Shown: positions 45,679 through 54,413 of the stretch, one piece after another
How positions within the stretch are numbered: the stretch's first letter is position 1
Layout: each line of letters opens with the position of its first letter
Origin: Cystobacter fuscus
GTDB taxonomy: Bacteria > Myxococcota > Myxococcia > Myxococcales > Myxococcaceae
Assembly (NCBI RefSeq): GCF_002305875.1
Contig: NZ_CP022098.1
Span: 8,060,001-8,124,000, forward strand
Direction: 5' to 3'
DNA length: 64,000 nt
Notes under the pieces: generated by a model
What the model was told of the DNA's origin: nothing
Database searches by the model: none
The model's input: the letters and a program-made list of their open reading frames with translations, nothing else
Position numbers and translations under genes: made by a program

Positions 45679-47373
45679 TCACCACCCCGGACCCGAGGAG
45701 CCCGCCGGTCCGCTCGACCATACCCACAGTCCGGCGACGCCAGGAGAACTCCCTGGGCCGGGGCCCTGCTCCGAGGAGCCCGCCGGCCCGCTCGACCACA
45801 CCCACTGCCCGGCGGCCCCGGGCGGACCCGCCAGCCCCTGTTCCGAAGCCGCCGGCCCGTAGACCCACATCCATTGCACGACCCCTTCCCCTCGCCGCGA
45901 CGCGCCCGGCACCTGCTCCGAGGAGCCCGCGGGCCCGTGCGAGCCAATCCACTGAACGACTCCTTCGCGCGCACGCGGCACGCCCGACGCCTGCTCCGAG
46001 GAGCCCACGGGCCCCTGGGACACGAACCCGTGCGCGAAAGGCCCGACAAGCCCTCGGGAGTCACCACCCGCCACGGGAACTCCCATCGCCCGGGCCCCCT
46101 GCTCCGAGGAACCCGACGGCCCGGCCGAGTCCAGCCAGCGCTCGGAAGATCCTCCGGGCCCGAGCGACCACACCCAACGCTCCAGAGGAGCGGTCTCGGG
46201 CCCCGTCGGCCCTGGCGCCTCACCGGAGGGGCTCTCGACGGGCCCCGGCACACCCATGCGCCCTTCCGACGAGGAGCCCTCGGCGCGCGGGACGTGCAGA
46301 TACCCCGGAGTGGGAGCACCCTGCTCGCCAGGAGGCGCCGCGCGCGACGGAACGCGGGGCTCGAGACGCTCGGCGCTTCCCGGCAGGAGCACACGGCTCC
46401 AGGTGATGTAGTCGTGCGCCTGGTCGGGCTCGAGCCGGAGGGACACGGAGCCGGGACGAGGCTCGGCGCACCAGGCGGCGGGAGACGGCATCCGCAGGAA
46501 GCGCACCGAGGTGTCCGCGGAAGGCCCCGCTGGAGGCAGGAAGACACGGTTGGAGGAGTGTCCGATGCGGCGCGAATGGCCATCCCGGCCGACGAAGTGC
46601 AGCTCCACCCGGTAGGGCCGGCCCGCGGGGAGCCCGCCGATGTAGAAGCTCCGTGACTCGAGCGCGACGTCGACGGCGCCGAGCAAGGTGTCCTGAGCAT
46701 CGTACAGCCGCATCACGGCCCGTGGGTACTCCAGCCCCTGCGCGGCGCGCTCCCGGGTGGTGGCCTTGAAGTCCCAGAACACGAAGAGCGTGTGGGGATC
46801 CCGGGGCAGCAACACGACGGTGTCGTCCGCGTAGTCCGTTGGCAGCGAGCCGAGCGACCCGTTGGAGATCAGCCCGCCTGGCGCATCGGGAGGCGGCGCG
46901 TTCGACGCCCCGGTGACGGTGCGCGCCACGAAGAAGCCCTCCACGAGCGGCTCGGCGGAGGTCCTCACGGGCTCGGGAGGCGGGGCCGGCGCGGGCGGAG
47001 CGGGGGGCGCCGGTGGAGCCGAGGCCTCCGGTGGAGTGGAAGACGCGGGCGGCTCGGGGGCCCGGGTCTCTCCGGGGGACACGTCCGGAGAGGGAGTGGC
47101 CTCGAAGGGAATGGCCTCGAGTGGCGCCTCCTCCGCTTCCGCCTCCGCCCGGGTCTGGGGCCTGGGTGGCTGGGACTCGGAGTCACCCGAGGGGGTCCCG
47201 GTGGAGCCGGGAGCCCGCTCGCGCAGCCCCATGAGGGTGACGAGCTCGTCCACGCGCGTCACCAGTGCGCCGAGCAGGCCCTTGCGCGCCTTGAGCCTTT
47301 CCACCCCACGCCCCCACTGCGCGTGCGCGAACTCCCGGAGGTGTTCCACCATGATGCTCTTGCGGTCGGCCAT
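45679..47373 (-). CDS. DUF4912-domain protein with C-terminal GPxGSSEQ repeats
   Basis: 564 residues. Residues 1-50 are a helical region (MVEHLREFAHAQWGRGVERL, lysine/arginine-rich). Residues 55-165 are disordered and Pro/Glu-rich. The DUF4912 domain (about 180-310) opens with DDTVVLLPRDPHTLFVFWDF and has the RLYDAQDT, SFYIGGLPAGRPYRVELHFV and GHSSNRVFLP segments of an Ig-like glycan-associated fold. From about 400 the chain is a series of degenerate repeats (WSLGPGGSSERW, AGPSGSSEQG, GPVGSSEQAS, GPAGSSEQVP, WSSGPAGSSEQG, ending WSSGPAGSSGPGW). It is in an operon with the GH57 enzyme and divergent from a GT4 gene; together they may be an alpha-glucan module. Confidence 0.85.
   Translation of the reverse strand: MADRKSIMVEHLREFAHAQWGRGVERLKARKGLLGALVTRVDELVTLMGLRERAPGSTGTPSGDSESQPPRPQTRAEAEAEEAPLEAIPFEATPSPDVSPGETRAPEPPASSTPPEASAPPAPPAPPAPAPPPEPVRTSAEPLVEGFFVARTVTGASNAPPPDAPGGLISNGSLGSLPTDYADDTVVLLPRDPHTLFVFWDFKATTRERAAQGLEYPRAVMRLYDAQDTLLGAVDVALESRSFYIGGLPAGRPYRVELHFVGRDGHSRRIGHSSNRVFLPPAGPSADTSVRFLRMPSPAAWCAEPRPGSVSLRLEPDQAHDYITWSRVLLPGSAERLEPRVPSRAAPPGEQGAPTPGYLHVPRAEGSSSEGRMGVPGPVESPSGEAPGPTGPETAPLERWVWSLGPGGSSERWLDSAGPSGSSEQGARAMGVPVAGGDSRGLVGPFAHGFVSQGPVGSSEQASGVPRAREGVVQWIGSHGPAGSSEQVPGASRRGEGVVQWMWVYGPAASEQGLAGPPGAAGQWVWSSGPAGSSEQGPGPGSSPGVAGLWVWSSGPAGSSGPGW
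45682..46173 (-). repeat. Degenerate tandem repeats encoding GPxGSSEQ-W units
   Basis: About seven imperfect units, each marked on the plus strand by a copy of TGCTCCGAGGAGCCC or a variant (near 45696, 45768, 45829, 45909, 45990, 46099 and 46140). The unit length varies from about 45 to 90 bp. They encode the Gly/Ser/Pro-rich C-terminus of the DUF4912 protein with recurring Trp residues. Confidence 0.75.
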
Positions 47374-47505
47374 AAGCGGACCTGGGCTTAGGGCCGGCGC
47401 AAACCCGGGTCAACGGACGATTTCGAGACTGTTCGTGGGGATACCTCGCGGGGTGGCGAGGGACGGTGACAAGGCGGGAGCGGGCTTTGTATTCTCCGGC
47501 CCGCC

Positions 47506-49815
47506 TTGAGTGATCTGCCCAGACTCCTGCTGTGCAGCTTCGACGTCATCCCCGGCCCGTCGGGTTCCTCGCGCCGGCTGACCGAGTATTTGAAGGCACT
47601 GCCCGATCGGTTCTCGGTGGTGGTGCTCTCGGTCAAGACGCCGGATCACACCCATATCGAGAAGTACGAGAACGCGCGTCTGCTCCGGGTGCCCGTGGGC
47701 TCGGGAGACCTGGCCTCGCGCATCCAGGCATTCGAGCGCGCCGTGCGACGCCAGTTGGAGAGCGAGGAGTACGCCCTCGCCCACTTCACCGATCCCTTCG
47801 GCGGCTACGCCCTGTGCGAACTCAAGGGGGACTACGGCTACCGGCTCGTCTACGAGGCGCAGAGCTTCCCCTCGCAGGAGCTGCGCTACACGCATCCGCA
47901 GTTGGAGGGAGACCGCAAGTTCCTCTCCAAGATCCGGCGCCAGGAGCTGTTCTGCCTGATGAACGTGGATCGGGTCATCACCGGCTCGGCCACCACGAGC
48001 CACTTCATCCAATCCCTGGGCGTGCCGAGCGAGTCGGTGCACGTGGTGCGCGCCCCCGTGGATCTGGGGCCCTATGAGCCCGAGGCGCTCGGCGTGCCCG
48101 ACGGCGCCCCCATGCGGCTCATGTACCTGGGCAGTCAGGTCTCCTGGCAGGGCCTCGCCGGGCTGCTGCGGGGACTCGCGCTCGCGGTGCGCGAGGTGGA
48201 CGTGCGGCTGTCGATCGTCGGCCCCCGCCACCCCGACTGGCAGCCCCACCTGGAGGATCTCGTCGCCGAGCTCGACCTCAAGCAGCACGTCGAGTTCCAG
48301 CCCGCCGTCGGCCATGACAACCTGTCCAAGGTGCTCACCCTCGCGGACGTGGGGGTGGTGCCGCTCGACGACGTGGACCGCAACCGCGTCCAGGGCGGCG
48401 CGCTCGCCAAGGTGTCCGAGTACCTCGCCGCGGGCCGGCCCGTGCTCGCCGCGGACCTGCCCCTCACGCGCGAGCTCGTCCCCGCCGCCGCGGGGGTCTT
48501 CTACCCGCCCGGAGATGCCCAGGCGCTCGCCGAGCAGCTCATCGCCCTCGCCCGCGACGTGCCCCGGCGCCTGTCGCTCGGTGAGCACGCCCGGGCCTTC
48601 GCCAGCAAGTCGCTCGACGCGGGGCTCATCCGCGGCCAGCTCCTGGACATCTATGACGCGCTGCTCGGCAAGGACGCCACGGTACGCGCGAGTACCGGCG
48701 AGCGGCAGGGCGAGCCCATGCTCACGGCCGTCACCGGCACCCCCACCAACCGCGTCCTCGGCATGATGGGCACGGTGAGCGCCGAGGCCGCCCCCGAGCC
48801 CGCCCCTCCCGCCGCCAAGGCCGCCGAGCCCGAAGGACCGGCCCCCCACACCCAGGATACGGATCCCGGACAAGGACCTCCGGCGCTGGATGATCCGCCC
48901 GTCGTCGTGGGCCAGGCCCTGCAGACCGAGGACGGCCTCGATACCCGGCTCGTCAAGACCGAGCCCGACACCCGCCGTCCCGAGGGCCCGCCCGTGGTGA
49001 TGGGTCTCCCCCTGCGTGATCCCCCCGCCGCCGCTCAGGAGCAGGCCCTGACCGAGCAGCAGGTGCGACCTCCAGCGCCACCCCCGATCCCGGCACCTCC
49101 CCCGATTCCGGCTCCAGCCCCGATTCCGGCTCCAGCCCCGGCTCCAGCCGCCGTCACGGCTCCGCCCCCCGTCCCGGCGCCCCCGCCCATTCCCAGCCGG
49201 CCCTCCCTGGGTCCGCGCCCCGTGCCCCCCGAGCTGCGCCGCACCACGCCCCCCGAGGCGCGCCGCGCGGTGGCCCCGGAGCCCGAGCCGCTCCGACCTC
49301 CCGCCCTGCCCTCCCGACCGTCCGTGGAGATCCCGACGCCCGCGCGCGGCACGCTCATCATTCCGCCACTGCCTCCCCGGGCCACCCGGCCGCCCAGTAG
49401 CTCGCGGCCCAGCGAGCCCCCCGTGCTCATGCCGGTGCCCGCGCCCCCGGCTCCCGCGCCCCCCGTCCTCCAGCCCGTCGCCGAGGAGGAGCCCGAGGAA
49501 CTCTCCTCCTCCCATGCCGAGATGCTCTCGGAAGAAGAGGAGGCCTCGCCCACGCCCCGCCAGGCCCACCCGCTGGAGGAGCCCGAGGAGATCAGCAGCG
49601 AGGAAATCCAGGAGACCGAGGCGCCCCCGCGCCAGCCGCCCGAGTCGCGGCTCAACCCGTGGTTCGCCCAGCTCGCCCACGGCTACTGCCCGCCCGAGGG
49701 CACCCACTTCGCCCGGCACACCCCGCCCACCACCTTCCCCGGCCGGGACGAGCTGCCCGCCCCCACGGCCGCCCCCCCCAAGCTCCAGGGTGGCGCGCGC
49801 GGCAAACCCTCATAA
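47506..49815 (+). CDS. GT4 glycosyltransferase with long proline-rich C-terminal tail
   Basis: 769 residues from TTG 47506; no ATG occurs before the domain and no good ribosome-binding site is visible. Residues 1-395 are a GT-B glycosyltransferase (LLCSFDVIPGPSGSSRRLTE, RLMYLGSQVSWQGLAGLLRG, VSEYLAAGRPVLAADLPLTREL). After residue 400 the chain is disordered, first Ala/Pro/Glu and then a PAPxPIPAP-type run, then an acidic Ser-rich stretch (EEPEELSSSHAEMLSEEEEA). The last ~55 residues contain a compact motif (LNPWFAQLAHGYCPPEGTHF). It is divergent from the DUF4912-GH57 operon and 130 bp upstream of aglZ. A role in alpha-glucan or surface glycan synthesis is likely. Confidence 0.85.
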   Translation: MSDLPRLLLCSFDVIPGPSGSSRRLTEYLKALPDRFSVVVLSVKTPDHTHIEKYENARLLRVPVGSGDLASRIQAFERAVRRQLESEEYALAHFTDPFGGYALCELKGDYGYRLVYEAQSFPSQELRYTHPQLEGDRKFLSKIRRQELFCLMNVDRVITGSATTSHFIQSLGVPSESVHVVRAPVDLGPYEPEALGVPDGAPMRLMYLGSQVSWQGLAGLLRGLALAVREVDVRLSIVGPRHPDWQPHLEDLVAELDLKQHVEFQPAVGHDNLSKVLTLADVGVVPLDDVDRNRVQGGALAKVSEYLAAGRPVLAADLPLTRELVPAAAGVFYPPGDAQALAEQLIALARDVPRRLSLGEHARAFASKSLDAGLIRGQLLDIYDALLGKDATVRASTGERQGEPMLTAVTGTPTNRVLGMMGTVSAEAAPEPAPPAAKAAEPEGPAPHTQDTDPGQGPPALDDPPVVVGQALQTEDGLDTRLVKTEPDTRRPEGPPVVMGLPLRDPPAAAQEQALTEQQVRPPAPPPIPAPPPIPAPAPIPAPAPAPAAVTAPPPVPAPPPIPSRPSLGPRPVPPELRRTTPPEARRAVAPEPEPLRPPALPSRPSVEIPTPARGTLIIPPLPPRATRPPSSSRPSEPPVLMPVPAPPAPAPPVLQPVAEEEPEELSSSHAEMLSEEEEASPTPRQAHPLEEPEEISSEEIQETEAPPRQPPESRLNPWFAQLAHGYCPPEGTHFARHTPPTTFPGRDELPAPTAAPPKLQGGARGKPS

Positions 49816-49945
49816 AGATTCAGATCTTCCCTGCGACCCGTGTGCCAAGCAACCAAGCGTGGAAGGGGAACTTTCCAAGGCTTGCTGGCCGGGTCTAGGA
49901 TGTGCCGGTTTTCATTGAACTTTTTGCCTGGAAAAAAAAGAGCTC

Positions 49946-52900
49946 ATGGAGCGTCGCGTCCTCATTGTTGAAAGCCAGAATGACTTCGCCCTGAGCATGG
50001 CCACCGTGCTCAAGAGCGCGGGTTATCAAACGGCCATGGCGGCCACTGCCGCCGATGCTCAGCGGGAGATGGAGAAGCGGCGTCCGGATCTCATCGTGGT
50101 CCGCGCCGAGCTGCCGGACCAGTCGGGCTTTTCCCTCTGTGGGCAGATCAAGAAGGGCAAGTGGGGGCAGAACATGCGGGTGCTCCTGCTCTCCTCGGAC
50201 ACGGGAGCGGACGGACTCCAGCAGCACCGCCAGACGCCGGGCGCCGCGGACGGCTACCTCTCCATCCCCTTCGAGATGGGCGAGCTCGCGTCGATGAGCG
50301 TGGACATCATGCCGCCGGGCGAGTCCGAGCAGGATGCCGCACCGCGTGACGGCGCGCCCGCCATGCCTCCGCCGCTCAAGGGCGCCCCCACCCCCGCGGG
50401 CGCTCCGCCCCGGCTGCCCAAGCGCGAGCGCCGCAGCGCCATCACCGAGGAGGATCGCACCTTCCTCGAGCGCGCCTTCCAGTCCATCGCCGACCGCAAG
50501 GCCGAGCTGCTCGCCGAGTCGCGTCAGCTCCGGCGCCCGCCGCCCCGGCGCGACCTGATGGGCACGCCCGAGGGCAAGGTGCAGCTGTTGCGCGATGAGC
50601 TGAAGGTGCGCGAGGCGCAGATCGCCCGGCTGTCCGAGGTGTGGAACGTGCGCGAGCGCGAGCTGCTCTCGGTCGAGGACCGCCTCCACGAGAAGGACGT
50701 GGAGCTGCAGGGCCTGAAGATGCAGGTGGATGATCTGCTGCGCCGCTTCAACGAGGCCCAGCAGGGCATGCTCCAGAAGGAGCGCGAGCACGGCGCGACC
50801 GTGGACGACCTGCTCCTGCAGAAGTTCTCCGCGGAGAAGGATCTCATCGAGGTCGTCGCCTCCAAGGAAAAGGACATCAACGTCCTGCGCCGCTCGGTGA
50901 CCAACCTCGAGGACGAGCTGTCGCGTCGCGGGGGCGAGCTGAGCAACCTGCGCGACGAGTACGAGAAGCTCGAGAAGCACCTGAACATCGTCACCCTCGA
51001 GTTCGAGGTGAAGGAGCAGGGGCTCACCACGACGGTGCAGGCGCACGAGGCCGAGCTCGGCCGCCGCCAGCAGCGCATCGAGGAGGTGGAAGGCGAGCTG
51101 GCGCGCACCATCGGCGAGCGCGATCAGCGCTACTCCGAGCTCACCGGGGAGATCCAGGCGCTGCAGGAGCGGCTGGCCCAGACCGAGCAGGAGCGCGACA
51201 CGTCCGTGCGCACCCTGGAGGCGCGCGCCCTCGCCGCCGAGCAGCATGGCGCCCAGGCGGACGCGGAGATCCAGCGCATCTCCGCCGAGCGCGCCGAGCT
51301 CGAGGCGAGGCTCAACGAGCAGATCTCCGGCCTCTCCGCGGACCTGGCGCGCACCACCGCCGAGCGCGAGCAGCTCCAGCTCGACAAGGACGCCGAGGAG
51401 CAGCTGCTCAACCAGCGCCTGGAGGAGCGCGACGCGAAGGTCGCCACGCTCGAGACCGAGCTGCAGGAGACGATCGCCCGCAACGAGAACCACGAGGCGG
51501 AGCTCAACGCCAACATCCAGCAGCAGATGGAGCGCATCGGCGAGCTGGAAGGCGAGGTCGAGGCCGCCAAGGCGCACCTGGCCGATCGCGAGCACGAGCT
51601 GACGGCCGAGCTGGAGGCGCTCACCCTGGCTCGCAACGAGCTGGAAGCCGCCAAGGCCGCCATGGAGGCGGACTTCACCGGCCAGGTGCAGGCGCTCCAG
51701 GAGACCGTCGCCGAGCGCGACGCCGACCTCGCCACCCTGCGCGGTGAGCTGGACGCCACCACCCAGGCGCTGAACGAGACGCAGGCCCGGCTGGCCACCA
51801 CCGAGGAGACGCTCTCCACCACGCGCGGCGAGCTGGACGCCACCTCGCAGACGCTGCGCGAGACCCAGTCCACCCTCACCGACACCGAGGACAAGCTCGC
51901 GCAGGCCGAGGAGACGCTCCTCACCACGCGCGGCGAGCTGGACGCCACCACCCAGGCCCTCTCCGAGACGCAGAACACCCTCGCCACCACCCAGGACACC
52001 CTGGCCCGGACCGAGGAGACGCTCCTCACCACGCGCGGCGAGCTGGACGCCACCACCCAGACGCTCACCAGCACCCAGTCCACCCTCACCGATACCCAGG
52101 ACAAGCTCGCGCAGGCCGAGGAGACGCTCCTCACCACGCGCGGCGAGCTGGACGCCACCACCCAGGCCCTCTCCGAGACCCAGAACACCCTCGCGGCCAC
52201 CCAGGAGACCCTCGCCCAGACCGAGGAGTCGCTCTCCGCCACGCGCGGCGAGCTGGACGCCACCACCCAGGCGTTCACCGAGACCCAGGGCCAGCTCGAC
52301 CAGACCCGCGACGAGCTCGCCCAGACCGTGCAGGCGCGCGCCGAGCGCGAGGCCGAGCTGATCGCCGCGAACAAGGAGATCGCCCGCGTCAACGGCCTGC
52401 TCCAGGAGACCGAGGCCCTCAAGCAAGCCATGGAGGAAGAGCTGTCCGAACAGCTCGGCCTCACGCGCGCCGAGCTGGCCGAGACCCAGGGCAACCTCTC
52501 CGCCACGCGCGAGGCGCTCGCCGGGGAACAGGCCGCCCACGTGCAGACCCAGCATCAGGCGGCCAGCGTCCAGGCCGACCTGGAGGCCCAGCTCGCCCAG
52601 GCGCGCGATCAAGGCCAGGAACTCGAGGAGCAGCTCTTCCTCGTCAAGCAGGAGCTGGGCAGCCGCGTCTCCGAGGTCACCCAGCTCGGCTCGCAGCTCG
52701 CGCAGGCCGAGGGGGAGCGCAACGACCTGCAGGAGCGGCTCGACACGCTCACCGCCGAGTCGCAGCGCCGCATCGACATCCTCGAGCAGGACTCCGAGCG
52801 CAAGAACCAGGAGCTGTCCGACTCCCTCCAGAAGCTCAGCGGTCTGACGCAGGAGCGCGAGCGTCTGCGCGGCGAGGTGGCCGCCCGCTCCGAGCAGCTC

Positions 52901-53947
52901 AAGCAGCAGGAGGAGCGCCGCCAGCACGAGGCGGAGCACGCGCGCCGTGCCCAGGAAGAGCTGTCCCGCCAGCTCGCCGGCCTCAACTCGGAGCTGGAGG
53001 CCCTGCGCAAGCAGCTCGCCGCCCGTGACGAGCAACTGCGCGCCGCGGCCGCCGCCCAGTCCAAGCTCCAGTCCGAGCGCGAGGGCGTCGCGACCAACCT
53101 CTCCGCGGCCCACGCCCAGGCCCAGGCCCTCCAGCAGGCCCAGGCCCAGGAGCGCGCCGAGGCGAAGCGTGCCCAGGAGGAGCTGAGCGCGAAGCTGTCG
53201 CGCTCCGAGGCCCGCGTGGCCCAGCTCGGCCAGGAAGCCCAGGCCCGCGCCGCCGAGGCCGAGGAGCGCGTCAAGGAGGCCCAGGCCCAGCTCGCCGCCC
53301 GCGCCAAGCGGGTCCAGGAGATGGAGCTCGCGGTGGAGAACGCCGCGGGTGCCAGGACGCGCGTGGAGAAGGAGCTCAACGCGAAGCTGGCCACCGCCGA
53401 GACCAAGGCCACCGACGCCGCCACCAAGCTCGCCACCGCCCTCAAGGAGCGCAAGGAGCTGGAGGCCAAACAGCAGAAGGAGCTCGAGGATCTCGCCGTC
53501 CGTCAGAAGGCGGAGCTGGAGCGCCGCGAGGCGCTCAAGGCCCAGGAGATCGCGCGTCTGCAGCAGTCCGTGCAGGAGAAGAGCAAGGCCCTCAAGGTCG
53601 CCGAGCTGGAGCTGGCCCGCTTCAAGACGAAGGGCGCCGCCGCCCCCAACACGGTGAAGCCGGCCGCCACCAGGCCCCCGGTGGAGGACGACGACTCGCT
53701 GCTGGCCACCCAGCAGGCCGTTCCCACCATCGCTCCCGCGGCGCCCCGGGTCGCCCCCGCTGCTCGTCCTGGCGCCAAGCCCGCCGCGGGTGCCACCGCG
53801 AAGCGTCCCGCCCCGGCTCCGGCGCCCTCGCGCGCCGATGACGAGAGCGCCCCCGAGCGCACCATGATCATGCCGGTACCCGGCGCCGCGGCCGCCGCCG
53901 AGGACGAAGCCGACTGGACGTCGCTCGTGGACGAGCTGGACAAGTAG
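49946..53947 (+). CDS. aglZ: AglZ-like gliding motility protein: pseudo-receiver plus giant coiled coil
   Basis: 1333 residues. Residues 1-120 are a receiver-like domain (RRVLIVESQNDFALSMATVL, RRPDLIVVRAELPDQSGFSL) in which the phospho-acceptor Asp is replaced (Arg53 in VVRAELPD), as in the pseudo-receivers of AglZ and FrzS. A Pro-rich linker (120-160) leads into a continuous coiled coil from about 200 to 1230, including six tandem 28-35-residue repeats at 599-794. The C-terminus is a Pro/Ala-rich tail ending with the acidic EDEADWTSLVDELDK. Length and layout match M. xanthus AglZ (about 1395 aa), a cytoplasmic partner of MglA-GTP at focal adhesions; FrzS is much shorter. No strong ribosome-binding site (AAGAGC). 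Confidence 0.88.
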   Translation: MERRVLIVESQNDFALSMATVLKSAGYQTAMAATAADAQREMEKRRPDLIVVRAELPDQSGFSLCGQIKKGKWGQNMRVLLLSSDTGADGLQQHRQTPGAADGYLSIPFEMGELASMSVDIMPPGESEQDAAPRDGAPAMPPPLKGAPTPAGAPPRLPKRERRSAITEEDRTFLERAFQSIADRKAELLAESRQLRRPPPRRDLMGTPEGKVQLLRDELKVREAQIARLSEVWNVRERELLSVEDRLHEKDVELQGLKMQVDDLLRRFNEAQQGMLQKEREHGATVDDLLLQKFSAEKDLIEVVASKEKDINVLRRSVTNLEDELSRRGGELSNLRDEYEKLEKHLNIVTLEFEVKEQGLTTTVQAHEAELGRRQQRIEEVEGELARTIGERDQRYSELTGEIQALQERLAQTEQERDTSVRTLEARALAAEQHGAQADAEIQRISAERAELEARLNEQISGLSADLARTTAEREQLQLDKDAEEQLLNQRLEERDAKVATLETELQETIARNENHEAELNANIQQQMERIGELEGEVEAAKAHLADREHELTAELEALTLARNELEAAKAAMEADFTGQVQALQETVAERDADLATLRGELDATTQALNETQARLATTEETLSTTRGELDATSQTLRETQSTLTDTEDKLAQAEETLLTTRGELDATTQALSETQNTLATTQDTLARTEETLLTTRGELDATTQTLTSTQSTLTDTQDKLAQAEETLLTTRGELDATTQALSETQNTLAATQETLAQTEESLSATRGELDATTQAFTETQGQLDQTRDELAQTVQARAEREAELIAANKEIARVNGLLQETEALKQAMEEELSEQLGLTRAELAETQGNLSATREALAGEQAAHVQTQHQAASVQADLEAQLAQARDQGQELEEQLFLVKQELGSRVSEVTQLGSQLAQAEGERNDLQERLDTLTAESQRRIDILEQDSERKNQELSDSLQKLSGLTQERERLRGEVAARSEQLKQQEERRQHEAEHARRAQEELSRQLAGLNSELEALRKQLAARDEQLRAAAAAQSKLQSEREGVATNLSAAHAQAQALQQAQAQERAEAKRAQEELSAKLSRSEARVAQLGQEAQARAAEAEERVKEAQAQLAARAKRVQEMELAVENAAGARTRVEKELNAKLATAETKATDAATKLATALKERKELEAKQQKELEDLAVRQKAELERREALKAQEIARLQQSVQEKSKALKVAELELARFKTKGAAAPNTVKPAATRPPVEDDDSLLATQQAVPTIAPAAPRVAPAARPGAKPAAGATAKRPAPAPAPSRADDESAPERTMIMPVPGAAAAAEDEADWTSLVDELDK
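51740..52327 (+). repeat. 105-bp tandem repeats within aglZ
   Basis: Six tandem units start with the codons for RGELDAT at 51740, 51824, 51929, 52034, 52139 and 52244. The first is 84 bp (28 residues), the next four 105 bp (35 residues, five heptads), and the last diverges after about 20 codons. Units 3 and 5, and 2 and 4, are the most alike, so a two-unit (210-bp) block was probably duplicated. Confidence 0.9.
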
Positions 53948-53960
53948 CTCCGGCCGTTGG

Positions 53961-53988
53961 GAGCGCGGGGCCTCCGGGTCCCGCGCTC
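53961..53988. terminator. Hairpin between aglZ and the convergent small gene
   Basis: GAGCGCGGG (53961-53969) pairs perfectly with CCCGCGCTC (53980-53988), leaving a 10-base loop. It lies 13 bp after the aglZ stop and 18 bp from the stop of the opposing gene. No T-run, so it may work with Rho or in both directions. Confidence 0.6.
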
Positions 53989-54005
53989 ACCCGCGCGGCG
54001 CACGT

Positions 54006-54227
54006 CTACAGCGCGGCGCGCGCCTGCTGCACCAGCTCCTTGAGGTGCACCGTGGCCAGCACGTCCCGGAACGACACCGGCACGCCGCTCGCCAGCGACT
54101 CCTGCTGCGCCTGCCGCCAGTGCTCCCACATCGTCCGGGTCGCGAGGTAGGACACGAGCAGCAGGAAGGCCCCTGGCACCAGGGTCACCACCGCCACCAG
54201 CATCATCCGCCACACCCAGGACATCAT
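54006..54227 (-). CDS. Small single-span membrane protein, function unknown
   Basis: 73 residues. The start at the tandem ATG ATG (54227) is set by GGAGG about 6 bases upstream. One transmembrane helix (residues 8-28, MMLVAVVTLVPGAFLLLVSY) is followed by a charged cytoplasmic or periplasmic tail (RTMWEHWRQAQQESLASGVP, VSFRDVLATVHLKELVQQAR). Convergent with aglZ and divergent from the MoxR-like gene. No family recognised; conservation next to aglZ would be worth testing. Confidence 0.7.
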   Translation of the reverse strand: MMSWVWRMMLVAVVTLVPGAFLLLVSYLATRTMWEHWRQAQQESLASGVPVSFRDVLATVHLKELVQQARAAL

Positions 54228-54413
54228 CACGGCCTCCGTCGCTCGACCTTCGACGGTTTCCCATGCACGTGACGTGCCCATCATGGGAAAAAATATTCCA
54301 CAGTCATTCCAACCGTTTGGCCTGGTCGGCTGTGTCGCCTGGGCAGCGGCGAGGCAGGCACTCTGGCATTTTTGCCGCAGTCGTCTGAAAGTTCTTCGAC
54401 TAATTTGACAGGT

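Noticed and set aside
49885-49905. Possible sigma-54 promoter before aglZ (TGGC near 49888)
   Set aside because: The GC of the -12 element is not at the required spacing.
51740-52327. Possible CRISPR-like array because of regular repeats
   Set aside because: The repeats are in-frame coding heptads with no unique spacers.
49895-53113. A 1072-codon open frame antisense to aglZ
   Set aside because: It exists because the coiled-coil gene is GC-rich and repetitive. Its Leu/Gly/Glu-rich translation has no domain, and the plus strand encodes a recognisable AglZ.
54405-54410. TTGACA just before the MoxR-like gene as a -35 box
   Set aside because: It would place the transcript start inside the coding region with no -10 at suitable spacing.
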